A DNA stretch of 63,459 nt from Flavobacterium sp. J49. Its GTDB lineage: Bacteria; Bacteroidota; Bacteroidia; Flavobacteriales; Flavobacteriaceae. The DNA is taken from positions 1 to 63,459 of the forward strand of contig NZ_JAAQQU010000055.1 in NCBI RefSeq assembly GCF_011742145.1, given 5' to 3'. A program made the translations under genes and the position numbers. The notes beneath the pieces were generated by a model, which saw only the letters and a program-made list of their open reading frames with translations, searched no databases and had not been told where the DNA came from. Every line of letters starts with the position of its first letter. Position 1 is the stretch's first letter. Below are positions 34,461 through 43,174 of the stretch, one piece after another.

Positions 34461-34490
34461 GAAAAGCACGAAATAACTTCCGTGCTTTTC
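34461..34490 (-). terminator. Terminator after the T9SS-secreted binding protein
   Basis: A perfect 10-bp stem (GAAAAGCACG, 34461-34470, with CGTGCTTTTC, 34481-34490) with a 10-nt loop is followed on the minus strand by a T-run. It isolates the gene at 34510-35889 from the regulator. Confidence 0.8.
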
Positions 34491-34509
34491 AAAACCAATT
34501 AACTTAAAC

Positions 34510-35889
34510 TTACTCTTTAATAAACTGTTTTCTTATTGTTACATCATCAACCTGAGCGGATAGAATATAAAGGCCTTTAGCTAAATTGCTTATGTCCATA
34601 CTGATTTCATTTGAAAAGAAGTCTTGTTTTGCGACTAATTGACCTAATGCATTGTAAATTATGATATCATTTATTACAGCCGAACTTGAAACATTTAATT
34701 TTTGATTAGCCGGATTAGGAAACAATACAAACTGCAAAGCTTCAAAATCATTATTGTCAAGCAATGGTGTGCCATAACTAACATTGTCAAAATAATAAGT
34801 CTTTTCACCCGCAGTAGCTCCATCAGTTCCGAAATTAAAAAAGATAGAGGCCATTTTGAAAGTAAATGCTGGGTTGAATGCAGCTGTTCCGGGTCTTTCA
34901 ACATCAAAATTGAACTCCATTGTCTGCCAACCGTTAGCTACAGTAGTATTGGTTAAAGTTTCACAAGAGCGCGTTGGGTCTAAAGGGTCTTCTACTTTTA
35001 AAAGCACCGGAATACCGGCATCCGGAGACCAAACATTAACATACATTTTTCTGTTAGAAACCGTAAAAGGAATGGCTTCACTAAATCCGGCCGAAGTACT
35101 GATAGTCGTTCCGGCCCATAACGGAGCGTCTGTGGTCTTTATAGTTCTTATAACCATATTTCCCGAATCTGTTGGGTCAACTACTTTAGCTGAATTTGTG
35201 GAGCCTCCAAAATCTGTAACTGTATAATTAACGGTATTCCCTTCAAAAGTAACCGGTAGGTTTATCTGAGACAGACATGAATTGGGACATGAACCGCCAC
35301 AATCGATCCCGGTTTCATCTCCATTTTGAATACCATCGGTACATGTCGGCGCTACGCCTTGTTTGGCCATTATGAAACGCCACCACAAACCCGGCCCGAC
35401 TTGAATATCTAAGGTCAACAAATTAGTAGTAAATCCGGTCACAATGTAGGTAATTGAGGTCGGAGCTGCTGCCGGACTTGAAAGTTCACCTCCGTTATAA
35501 GCTTTTGGAAGACCTAAATAAGCTCCGACTCCAGTCAGTGTGATGGTGTTTAAAGTTGAATTGTATGTCCAAGTAGCAGCATTGGAACCATTGTGTGGGG
35601 CAACGGGAGTTCCGCAGGCATCACTACCGCCTTGCCATCCTTCAATCCAAGTTTGGCCTCCCAACACGTTATTAAACGTGCCATTGGCATTAAAAACATA
35701 TTCATCATCAAAGAAACAAGATCTGGTGGTAATGTCAGCTATACTGTTGGCATAATAGGAACCATTGCCTTGTGACGGACCAACAGCAAATGCACCGGCT
35801 TGCGGACTGATTTTCCAGGTTCCATCCAGCGTTTGTGCCTGTCCAAACGATATGATCATTAAGGTAATTAATAGGGTAATTTTTTTCAT
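34510..35889 (-). CDS. T9SS-secreted multimodular glycan-binding protein
   Basis: The protein has 459 residues. A signal peptide (ITLLITLMIISFGQAQ) is followed by three parts. Residues ~20-165 (LDGTWKISPQAGAFAVGP, CFFDDEYVFNANGTF, LWWRFIMAKQG) resemble the C-terminal module of the lipoprotein at 24506-25480. A short cysteine motif (CTDGIQNGDETGIDCGGSC) links to residues ~215-375 (LPVTFEGNTVNYTV, WAGTTISTS, GWQTMEFNFDV, YYFDNVSYG), which resemble the C-terminal module of the lipoprotein at 25489-26601. A type A sorting domain (LFPNPANQKLNVSSS ... IRKQFIKE) ends it. No catalytic motif is seen. It is probably a secreted or surface-attached beta-glucan-binding protein. It has its own transcript with candidate operator motifs upstream. 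Confidence 0.85.
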   Translation of the reverse strand: MKKITLLITLMIISFGQAQTLDGTWKISPQAGAFAVGPSQGNGSYYANSIADITTRSCFFDDEYVFNANGTFNNVLGGQTWIEGWQGGSDACGTPVAPHNGSNAATWTYNSTLNTITLTGVGAYLGLPKAYNGGELSSPAAAPTSITYIVTGFTTNLLTLDIQVGPGLWWRFIMAKQGVAPTCTDGIQNGDETGIDCGGSCPNSCLSQINLPVTFEGNTVNYTVTDFGGSTNSAKVVDPTDSGNMVIRTIKTTDAPLWAGTTISTSAGFSEAIPFTVSNRKMYVNVWSPDAGIPVLLKVEDPLDPTRSCETLTNTTVANGWQTMEFNFDVERPGTAAFNPAFTFKMASIFFNFGTDGATAGEKTYYFDNVSYGTPLLDNNDFEALQFVLFPNPANQKLNVSSSAVINDIIIYNALGQLVAKQDFFSNEISMDISNLAKGLYILSAQVDDVTIRKQFIKE

Positions 35890-36277
35890 AGTGGTTTGAT
35901 TTACAAGTTATCAAACAAAGTTAACCGCTAACCGACGCATTGACGTTTTGTTTAACTATATAAAAAACTATACAAACTAAAATCTTTAGCAAAACTGGTG
36001 TTTACAGTGATGTATGAAGGAAAAAAATTAATTTAGCACCCTAATAATCAATAAAATAAGTAGACAAAAAGTTTCCATGTTGTACTAAAGTTGTGGTAAA
36101 TAAAAAATAAACCCGAAAATAAGTTTTAAAAAAAATAAACTATTTCAAAAAAATTAACATTATAAAATAACATTATGTAAAAATTAAATTAATTTTTTGC
36201 GATTTTTTAATTTTTACAATTACTTGTTTTCCATCATTTCGAGGATAACTTTATTGTCAAATCCTATGGGAAATGAT
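35890..36277. promoter_or_regulatory. Divergent regulatory region: PUL1 secreted protein and uvrA
   Basis: Two near-identical 11-mers, AACTATATAAA (35954-35964) and AACTATACAAA (35966-35976), sit 12 bp apart, 65-87 bp before the minus-strand start at 35889. The rest, about 36000-36250, is very AT-rich with no coding frame seen. Confidence 0.45.
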
Positions 36278-36285
36278 TAACTTTG
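36254..36285 (+). promoter_or_regulatory. uvrA promoter
   Basis: TTG (36254-36256), 21 nt, then TAACTTTG (36278-36285) is a full match to the Bacteroidota consensus. It ends 19 bp before the uvrA ATG. I see no SOS-type operator. Confidence 0.7.
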
Positions 36286-36304
36286 CAAACATTCCTTTTT
36301 TGCC

Positions 36305-39106
36305 ATGAAAAGTACAGAAATTGCTACGCTAGAACCCAAAAAAAACATCCTGATCAAAGGCGCACAAATCCACAATCTAAAAAACTTAGATGTGGTCATT
36401 CCCAGAAATGAATTGGTAGTCATTACCGGTTTGTCTGGTTCCGGAAAATCAAGTTTGGCCTTTGATACGCTATATGCCGAAGGACAACGCCGCTATGTAG
36501 AAAGTTTGTCTTCTTATGCGCGTCAATTTTTAGGCCGATTAGACAAACCCAAAGTTGAATATATCAAAGGTATTGCTCCGGCAATTGCTATCGAACAAAA
36601 GGTAAATACCACGAATGCGCGTTCTACAGTTGGTACTTCCACCGAAATTTATGATTATTTGAAATTGCTTTTTGCTCGTGTTGGAAAGACATTCTCTCCG
36701 ATTTCAGGTCATGAAGTAAAAAAGGATACCGTTTCCGATGTGGTGAATGCTGTAAAACTATTTGACCTAAACAGCAAATGGCTATTGCTTTCACCCATTC
36801 ATTTGGAACAAGGAAGACAATTGGAAGACAAATTAAAAGTTTTACTTCAACAAGGTTTTGCTCGTATTCTCGTTGATAACGAAATGGTACGTTTGGATCA
36901 AATCGAACAACATTCGTTAGACAACAAAGACATTTTACTCATCATTGACCGTATTGTTTTAAATAATGAAACTTCAGAAGATGAAGATTTCTATAATCGC
37001 TTGGCCGATGCCGTGCAAACTGCTTTCTTCGAAGGAAAAGGTATATGCTATTTGCAAGAACTAGATACTAAAAAACGACTTGAATTCAGTGCCAATTTTG
37101 AATTGGATGGCATGACATTTTTAGAACCCAACATCCATTTGTTCAGTTTCAACAATCCTTATGGCGCTTGTCCAACCTGCGAAGGTTACGGGAATATTAT
37201 TGGTATTGATGAAGAGTTGGTGATTCCTAATACTTCACTTTCTGTTTATGAAAATGCCATTTTCCCTTGGCGTGGTGAAAGCATGAGTTGGTACCGCGAC
37301 CAATTGGTCAACAATGCTTATAAATTTGATTTTCCCATCCACAAGCCTTATTTCGAATTAACCGATGAACAAAAAGACCTGATTTGGAAAGGCAACAAAC
37401 TCTTTACCGGTTTAGATGACTTCTTCAAAGAATTGGAAGAGAAAAATTATAAAATCCAAAATCGTGTAATGTTATCCCGTTATCGCGGCAAAACCAAATG
37501 CAATGCTTGTAAAGGAAAAAGATTGCGCAAAGAAGCTAATTATATCACGGTTGGTGGCAAAACCATATCTGAATTGGTCGACTTGTCAATTAAAAGACTA
37601 ATTCCATTCTTTAATGATTTGAAACTCTCTGAATATGATGCTAAAGTCGCTAAACGCCTTTTAATAGAAATCAATAACCGATTGGCATTTTTGAGTGATG
37701 TAGGTTTAGATTATTTGACCTTAAACCGAAATTCTGCTTCGCTTTCCGGCGGTGAATCCCAACGCATCAACTTGGCCACTTCTTTGGGAAGCAGTTTGGT
37801 GGGTTCAATGTACATTTTAGATGAACCGAGTATTGGTTTGCACCCAAAAGACACCGAGCGACTGATTAAAGTATTGAAAAATCTTCGCGATTTAGGCAAT
37901 ACGGTTATCGTAGTCGAACACGATGAAGACATCATGAAAGCGGCCGACAGAATCATCGATATTGGTCCGGAAGCCGGAACTTTTGGAGGAGAATTGGTAG
38001 CGGAAGGCACTTTTGAAGAAATTCTGCAAGCGGATTCATTAACTGCTAAATACTTGAATGGTCAATTGGAAATTGCTGTTCCAAAGAAACGCAGAAAATC
38101 AAACAACTTCATTGAAATCAAAGGAGCAAGAGAAAACAATTTGCAAAATATTGATGTGGCTTTTCCATTGGAAAGTCTTACGGTAATTACCGGAGTTTCC
38201 GGTAGTGGAAAAAGTACTTTGGTGAAAAAGATCTTATTTCCGGCCATGCAAAAAAAGCTGGAAGGTATTGGAGACAAAGCCGGACAGTTTAGCGAATTGA
38301 CCGGAAGTTTTTCACACATCAAACACATCGAATACGTAGACCAAAACCCAATTGGCAGAAGTTCACGTTCGAATCCTGTGACGTATATCAAGGCCTATGA
38401 TGACATACGTGATTTGTATGCCAAAGAAAAACTATCTAAAGTGCGCGGTTACCAAGCGAAACATTTTTCCTTCAACGTTGATGGCGGAAGATGCGAAACT
38501 TGCAAAGGCGAAGGTTCTATAAATGTAGAAATGGTATTCATGGCCGATGTTTCTTTGCCTTGCGATACTTGTGGTGGAAAACGTTTTAAAAAGGAAGTCC
38601 TGGAAGTTGCTTTTGAAGGCAAAAATATTGATGATATTCTAACGATGACTATTGACGATTCGATAGCCTTTTTTGCGGAGCACAAACAAAATAAAATCAT
38701 TCAAAAACTTCAACCTTTACAAGACGTTGGTTTAGGTTATGTGCAATTGGGCCAATCGTCTTCTACCCTTTCGGGTGGTGAAGCGCAACGCATCAAGCTG
38801 GCTTCGTTTTTAGTAAAAGGCGTGACCAAAGAAAAAGCCCTATTCGTTTTTGACGAACCCACAACGGGATTGCATTTTCATGACATCAAAAAACTACTGG
38901 CTTCCTTCGGTGCTTTGATTGAAAAAGGCCATTCCATTATAGTGATTGAGCACAATCTGGACTTAATTAAATGCGCGGACTGGATCATTGATTTAGGTCC
39001 TGAAGGCGGTGAAAACGGTGGGCAATTACTGGCAGTCGGAACTCCGGAAGATCTTGTAAAAAATAAAAAATCAATTACGGCCGAATACCTAAAAGACAAA
39101 CTATAA
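36305..39106 (+). CDS. uvrA: Excinuclease ABC subunit A
   Basis: The protein has 933 residues, normal for UvrA. It has two ABC ATPase modules: Walker A GLSGSGKSS (around residue 43) with signature LSGGESQRI (around 480), and Walker A GVSGSGKST (around 633) with LSGGEAQRI (around 822). The zinc sites are complete: CPTCEG (around 282) with CNACKG (around 399), and CETCKG (around 729) with CDTCGG (around 752). It scans DNA for bulky lesions and loads UvrB in nucleotide excision repair. It is monocistronic, with a full promoter and a terminator, and is unrelated to the flanking loci. Confidence 0.98.
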   Translation: MKSTEIATLEPKKNILIKGAQIHNLKNLDVVIPRNELVVITGLSGSGKSSLAFDTLYAEGQRRYVESLSSYARQFLGRLDKPKVEYIKGIAPAIAIEQKVNTTNARSTVGTSTEIYDYLKLLFARVGKTFSPISGHEVKKDTVSDVVNAVKLFDLNSKWLLLSPIHLEQGRQLEDKLKVLLQQGFARILVDNEMVRLDQIEQHSLDNKDILLIIDRIVLNNETSEDEDFYNRLADAVQTAFFEGKGICYLQELDTKKRLEFSANFELDGMTFLEPNIHLFSFNNPYGACPTCEGYGNIIGIDEELVIPNTSLSVYENAIFPWRGESMSWYRDQLVNNAYKFDFPIHKPYFELTDEQKDLIWKGNKLFTGLDDFFKELEEKNYKIQNRVMLSRYRGKTKCNACKGKRLRKEANYITVGGKTISELVDLSIKRLIPFFNDLKLSEYDAKVAKRLLIEINNRLAFLSDVGLDYLTLNRNSASLSGGESQRINLATSLGSSLVGSMYILDEPSIGLHPKDTERLIKVLKNLRDLGNTVIVVEHDEDIMKAADRIIDIGPEAGTFGGELVAEGTFEEILQADSLTAKYLNGQLEIAVPKKRRKSNNFIEIKGARENNLQNIDVAFPLESLTVITGVSGSGKSTLVKKILFPAMQKKLEGIGDKAGQFSELTGSFSHIKHIEYVDQNPIGRSSRSNPVTYIKAYDDIRDLYAKEKLSKVRGYQAKHFSFNVDGGRCETCKGEGSINVEMVFMADVSLPCDTCGGKRFKKEVLEVAFEGKNIDDILTMTIDDSIAFFAEHKQNKIIQKLQPLQDVGLGYVQLGQSSSTLSGGEAQRIKLASFLVKGVTKEKALFVFDEPTTGLHFHDIKKLLASFGALIEKGHSIIVIEHNLDLIKCADWIIDLGPEGGENGGQLLAVGTPEDLVKNKKSITAEYLKDKL

Positions 39107-39134
39107 AAAATGCCTTCTGATAGAAGGCTTTTTT
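39103..39134. terminator. Bidirectional terminator after uvrA
   Basis: A 7-bp stem (GCCTTCT, 39112-39118, with AGAAGGC, 39122-39128), loop GAT, is flanked by A- and T-runs. It also serves the converging M28 peptidase gene. Confidence 0.85.
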
Positions 39135-39146
39135 AGTAAGGTAAAT

Positions 39147-40322
39147 TTATTCTATTATAATTTTTTTGGTTATTCTATTGCTGTTTGTTTCTAATACAGC
39201 CAAATATATTCCTTTTGACAACCCGGTTAAAGAGACCGTTTCTATCAGTTGCGCATTTTCAACTTGTTTGTTTATAATCCTTTTTCCTTGCAAATCAACC
39301 AAAGTAAAAGTGTAATGGTTGTCGGGTAAGGTTCCTAAGCTAATATTCAAAAAATCCTTGGCCGGACTCGGATAAAAACTCACTTGATGATCATTCGACA
39401 ATTCATTGGTCTCCAATGTTGTGGAAGCCACAGCAAAATGCAACATCGCACCGGTAGCGGCTTTGGCAATATTATAAACGTAATGCGGATCCATATTGAC
39501 CAACAAATCGGTTGAAGTGTGGCGATGCGGCGTTTCATTCCTTTCAAAAAAACCGGTAATGACTTCATTATTGTCTTCAAACGGCATATAGTCTGAGGCA
39601 TAGGCATAGGACAAATAAGTGTTTAAAGGAGAATACAATTGGGTACAAGCAATCAACTGATTGGTAAAAGTGTTAGATGCGGCATTGTTAGATGTCGGAC
39701 TACCTGTATCTCTTTCACACGTAATAGTGTCGTTGGTCATATCTGCTCTTCCTCCTACTTCATCAATGTTAAAAACCAAACGGATATCCATTTTAGGATT
39801 GGTAGCATTGACAACCGAAGAAACAAAGTTTTGACTTCCGACCAAACCATCTTCTTCTCCGCTGAAATTGATGAATTTTATAGAATACTCGGTTGGGATA
39901 TTTTGCAACAAACGAGCGACTTCAAAAATAGTAACCACTCCGCTTCCGTTGTCATTGGTTCCTTTTCCGGTTATGGTATCATAGTGTCCGCAAATAATCA
40001 CAAACTTGTTAGGATACAGTGTTCCTACTTTGGTTACCACCAAATTTTTACACGTTGCCCCCGAATAAGTAAAACTATATTCTTGCAACTGTGCGGCAGT
40101 ATATCCGTAGCTTAAATATTCAGCTTTCAACCAGTCAAGAGTATTTTGCAAAGCGGTTGTTCCTCTTCTTTTAATTCCCAAATTCTCAAACTCAGTAAGA
40201 TTGGTCAACACATTAGCTTCAGAGACTTGCTCTACTATAGTTCCATAATAAGGCACATAAGTTTGGCCATAGCCATTTGACATTAAAAACAAAAAGGATA
40301 ATGAAAATAGTAGGTTTTTCAT
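39147..40322 (-). CDS. Secreted M28-family metallopeptidase with T9SS sorting domain
   Basis: The protein has 391 residues from the ATG at 40322 (signal peptide MKNLLFSLSFLFLMSNGYGQ); the longer open frame upstream is not signal-like. M28 zinc-ligand motifs are present: VIICGHYDTI (His), GTNDNGSGVV (bridging Asp), NFSGEEDGLVGS (Glu pair), FNIDEVGGR (Asp) and a late ETPHRHTSTD (His). The last ~75 residues are a type A sorting domain (FYPSPAKDFLNISLG ... GLSKGIYLAVLETNS ... KKIIIE). It is expected to act outside the cell as an aminopeptidase or carboxypeptidase on peptides. Monocistronic, with promoter 40368-40397. Confidence 0.92.
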   Translation of the reverse strand: MKNLLFSLSFLFLMSNGYGQTYVPYYGTIVEQVSEANVLTNLTEFENLGIKRRGTTALQNTLDWLKAEYLSYGYTAAQLQEYSFTYSGATCKNLVVTKVGTLYPNKFVIICGHYDTITGKGTNDNGSGVVTIFEVARLLQNIPTEYSIKFINFSGEEDGLVGSQNFVSSVVNATNPKMDIRLVFNIDEVGGRADMTNDTITCERDTGSPTSNNAASNTFTNQLIACTQLYSPLNTYLSYAYASDYMPFEDNNEVITGFFERNETPHRHTSTDLLVNMDPHYVYNIAKAATGAMLHFAVASTTLETNELSNDHQVSFYPSPAKDFLNISLGTLPDNHYTFTLVDLQGKRIINKQVENAQLIETVSLTGLSKGIYLAVLETNSNRITKKIIIE

Positions 40323-40367
40323 TGCTATTTTAACAGAATAAAGTTGGTTGGTTTGAAAATTCATCAG

Positions 40368-40397
40368 CAAATGTACTAAAATTTTAAACATATTCAA
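40368..40397 (-). promoter_or_regulatory. Promoter of the M28 peptidase gene
   Basis: On the minus strand TTG (40397-40395), 19 nt, then TACATTTG (40375-40368) fits the Bacteroidota consensus, 46 bp before the start. The remaining gap to 40597 shows no other clear feature. Confidence 0.65.
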
Positions 40398-40597
40398 TAC
40401 GATAAAAACAAAAAACCAGCCAAACAAATGAATCGTAAAGCCTTGTTTTTATGATGATTAATCCATCTTAATCAAACCTTAAGAATTTATTTACGGGCTT
40501 TGGCACACGTATTGAAATGTACCTTACAACAGCAATAACAACTGTTCGAAGACGCTGAAAATCGCAAGAGTAAGCAAAACTCAAATTTGTATTGATT

Positions 40598-41191
40598 ATG
40601 AAAAAAATTACCCTTTTAGTAGCTACTGTTTTACTGGTTGGAAACGTAGTGAATGCAACAGAAGTAAGAACGAGATATAGCTTTGATGAGCCAATCTCAT
40701 TTGTGGAAAGAGGCATTGAGTTTTTTGTTTTTCCAAATGGAGACTTTGATTTTAATACCCGTCCACAAGACAGCGAAGGTGATTACTATTACCGAACTGC
40801 CGGGAAAAGAGGAACAAAAGCTACGACAGCAAGAGGTGCTGTAAACTATGGCACTCGAATTGAACATGATAGTTTTGGTAGAGTAAGACGTGTTGGCAAT
40901 ACTTTCATTAACTACGACAGCCGAGACAGAGTAAGCCGAATTGGAACGGTTTATATGAGATACGACAGATATGCATTGATCCAAATTGGTGGCATGAGAA
41001 TTATCTACAACCGAAGAGGTGATATTGTAAATATGATTGGAAGCATTAAAGGATTTAGAAATCAAGGGTATGTTTATCAAAACAACTACGATTACGACAA
41101 CGATTATGCTACAAACAACCCAAGAAATGATGATGATTACTACTACTACAAACAAGATGGCACAAAAGCCAAGATTGAAGATAAAAAATAA
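40598..41191 (+). CDS. Exported Tyr/Arg/Asp-rich protein with short repeats
   Basis: The protein has 197 residues from the ATG at 40598 (a TTG six bases upstream is less likely). A signal peptide (MKKITLLVATVLLVGNVVNA) is cut probably after NA. The middle (residues ~85-150) has about three imperfect ~20-residue repeats of the form xYDxxxRVxRIG: IEHDSFGRVRRVG, INYDSRDRVSRIG, IIYNRRGDIVNMIG. These recall YD repeats. The tail is low-complexity, rich in Tyr, Asn and Asp (NNYDYDNDYATNNPRNDDDY). I do not recognise a characterised family. A secreted or periplasmic structural or binding protein is possible. Confidence 0.8.
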   Translation: MKKITLLVATVLLVGNVVNATEVRTRYSFDEPISFVERGIEFFVFPNGDFDFNTRPQDSEGDYYYRTAGKRGTKATTARGAVNYGTRIEHDSFGRVRRVGNTFINYDSRDRVSRIGTVYMRYDRYALIQIGGMRIIYNRRGDIVNMIGSIKGFRNQGYVYQNNYDYDNDYATNNPRNDDDYYYYKQDGTKAKIEDKK

Positions 41192-41221
41192 ATAGTTAGT
41201 TGTTTTGGTTAGGTTTTGATG

Positions 41222-41259
41222 AAAAAAATCCCGCAAAGTTTATACGATGCGGGATTTTT
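41222..41259. terminator. Bidirectional terminator
   Basis: A 10-bp stem (AAATCCCGCA with TGCGGGATTT) has A- and T-runs on its flanks. It lies between the converging exported-protein and MFS genes. Confidence 0.85.
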
Positions 41260-41282
41260 GATTTTATAAATGTTATGATTGA

Positions 41283-42947
41283 TTAATGACCGCTATCGGC
41301 TTGAATATCATCAACGTCTATATTCTGTTTTTTCAAAATGCCTTTTACTACAAAACCATAATATGCTAAATAAGCAAAACAAATTACAGGAATAAAATAA
41401 GATTGGTGAATACCAATAATATCAGAGATTTTCCCTTGCAATGGAGGAATAATTCCACCTCCTAAAATCATCATAACTAAGAAAGCAGAACCTTGTGATG
41501 TATATTTCCCCAAACCTGTAATTGCCAACGAGAAAATTGCCGGCCACATAATACTACAAAATAAACCGCCACTCATGAAAGCATAAATTGCTACTGTTCC
41601 TGTTGTAAACAAACCAATAACCATGGCAATCATCCCCATTAAACCAAAAATCATTAATGTTTTTGAAGGTTTATCTTGCCCCAAAAAGAAACCGGCAATT
41701 TGGAATGCTACAACAGCGGCATAAGCATATAGTGGAGAAACATCTTGACCTGACAAATGATTCACATACAATACAACTCCAAAAGCAACATAAGGGATAA
41801 CTATCAACAAAATCTTGCGTACAGAATTAGTTGGGTTAAAAACCGAAATGGCTCCAGCCCAACGGCCAATCATTAAACTTCCCCAATACATTGAAATATA
41901 AGGAGCCAATGCAGAACCGGTTATATTTCCAAAAGCTGCAGTGTCTAAAAGTTCTCCTAAATTACTTTGAATGGTTACTTCTACTCCTACATATGTAAAT
42001 ATTCCCAACATCCCTAAAACCAACTGTGGGTATTTCATTGCGCCCCAACCTTCAGGATTTTTTTGCGCTCTAACATTAGCAAATAACAATCCGAAAACGG
42101 TAACAAATAATGTTGCAATAGTCAAATAAAGACCTAAATAATCTTTCTCTTTATTTTCGATAAATCGAGTTATAAAATCCGCATCTTCATATCTTGAAAA
42201 AATATAACCGAAAATAACAACTAATATAATTGTAATAGCAATTAAAGTCTTCATTGCTTTACTTGCAGGCTCAAATGTTGAATCACTTTTTCCTGATGGT
42301 AATTTTTTTGAAAAAAAGAACAAGGCAGCAGCCAGTAAAAACAAACCTCCAACAAATACGTACAGGATTTCCATTTTATCTAATGAATCCGCTTTTTGGG
42401 CAAACTCTTCCAAATTAGCTCCGGCAATTACGCCAAATAAAGCTATTGAAACCACGATTGGACCAATGGTTGTTCCAAATGAATTAATTCCTCCGGCAAG
42501 ATTCAAACGATTAGAGGCAGTTTTGATATCTCCGAGTGATGTAGCAAATGGTTGTGCGGAAGTTTGTTGCAAAGAAAAACCAAGAGCCACAACAAATAAA
42601 GCCGCTAATATCAATGCATAACTTCCTTGAGTAACCGCAAAAATCATAAATGCAGCACCAAAAGTACTTATTAATAAACCATTAATAATTCCTTTTTTGA
42701 AACCCCAAGCGTTAAGGATATCCTTGTTCGCCATACTACTAAAAATAAAAAGAAGCAATGCACCTATATAGTATGCACCATAAAAAGCAAAATCGATTAA
42801 CTGACTTTGAAATTGGTCTAACCCAAATTTTATTTTACAAAAAGGAATAAAAACACCGTTAGAAGCTCCGATAAATCCCCAAAAGAAGAAAACGGTAATT
42901 AAGGTGTAAAGCGCCGAATTGTTGGCTTTGGTTTGTTCTGAATTCAT
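41283..42947 (-). CDS. Sugar MFS transporter (FHS/GluP-FucP type)
   Basis: The protein has 554 residues, longer than typical FucP/GluP (about 410-440). At least 12 hydrophobic segments are visible. The N-terminal half carries FHS-type motifs: [40 protein letters not shown] and [15 protein letters not shown] with [17 protein letters not shown]. The extra length comes from an insert between the halves (residues ~190-290) containing a charged stretch ([20 protein letters not shown]) and additional helices. It should import a hexose or disaccharide with protons across the inner membrane. It is the last gene of the PUL2 region but has its own promoter and a palindromic operator candidate. Confidence 0.88.
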   Translation of the reverse strand: MNSEQTKANNSALYTLITVFFFWGFIGASNGVFIPFCKIKFGLDQFQSQLIDFAFYGAYYIGALLLFIFSSMANKDILNAWGFKKGIINGLLISTFGAAFMIFAVTQGSYALILAALFVVALGFSLQQTSAQPFATSLGDIKTASNRLNLAGGINSFGTTIGPIVVSIALFGVIAGANLEEFAQKADSLDKMEILYVFVGGLFLLAAALFFFSKKLPSGKSDSTFEPASKAMKTLIAITIILVVIFGYIFSRYEDADFITRFIENKEKDYLGLYLTIATLFVTVFGLLFANVRAQKNPEGWGAMKYPQLVLGMLGIFTYVGVEVTIQSNLGELLDTAAFGNITGSALAPYISMYWGSLMIGRWAGAISVFNPTNSVRKILLIVIPYVAFGVVLYVNHLSGQDVSPLYAYAAVVAFQIAGFFLGQDKPSKTLMIFGLMGMIAMVIGLFTTGTVAIYAFMSGGLFCSIMWPAIFSLAITGLGKYTSQGSAFLVMMILGGGIIPPLQGKISDIIGIHQSYFIPVICFAYLAYYGFVVKGILKKQNIDVDDIQADSGH

Positions 42948-43082
42948 AATTATAGTTTTTGGTTTGGTTGTAAATAGTTATTGTTTGCATAAAAATAAGG
43001 CTGTTAAATTATCATTTCGATAAATTAAGCCTCACTTCATTGGTTAAATATACATTTATAAGTAAAACACTATTGATGGCTG

Positions 43083-43111
43083 CAAAATTAGTTATTAACG
43101 AAAACGTTTTC
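43083..43111 (-). promoter_or_regulatory. MFS promoter with GAAAACGTTTTC palindrome
   Basis: On the minus strand a perfect 12-bp palindrome GAAAACGTTTTC (43100-43111) is followed 9 nt later by the -7 box TAATTTTG (43083-43090). The palindrome thus lies in the -33 to -7 spacer, as expected for a repressor site. A nearly identical block lies at 61268-61295. The core looks like LacI-family operators, but no LacI-type gene is in the window. Confidence 0.65.
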
Positions 43112-43174
43112 TTAAAGGCATTTTTGCGAATCTTTCAAGAAAATTACAACGTTTGCGCTTGTTAATAACTAAAC

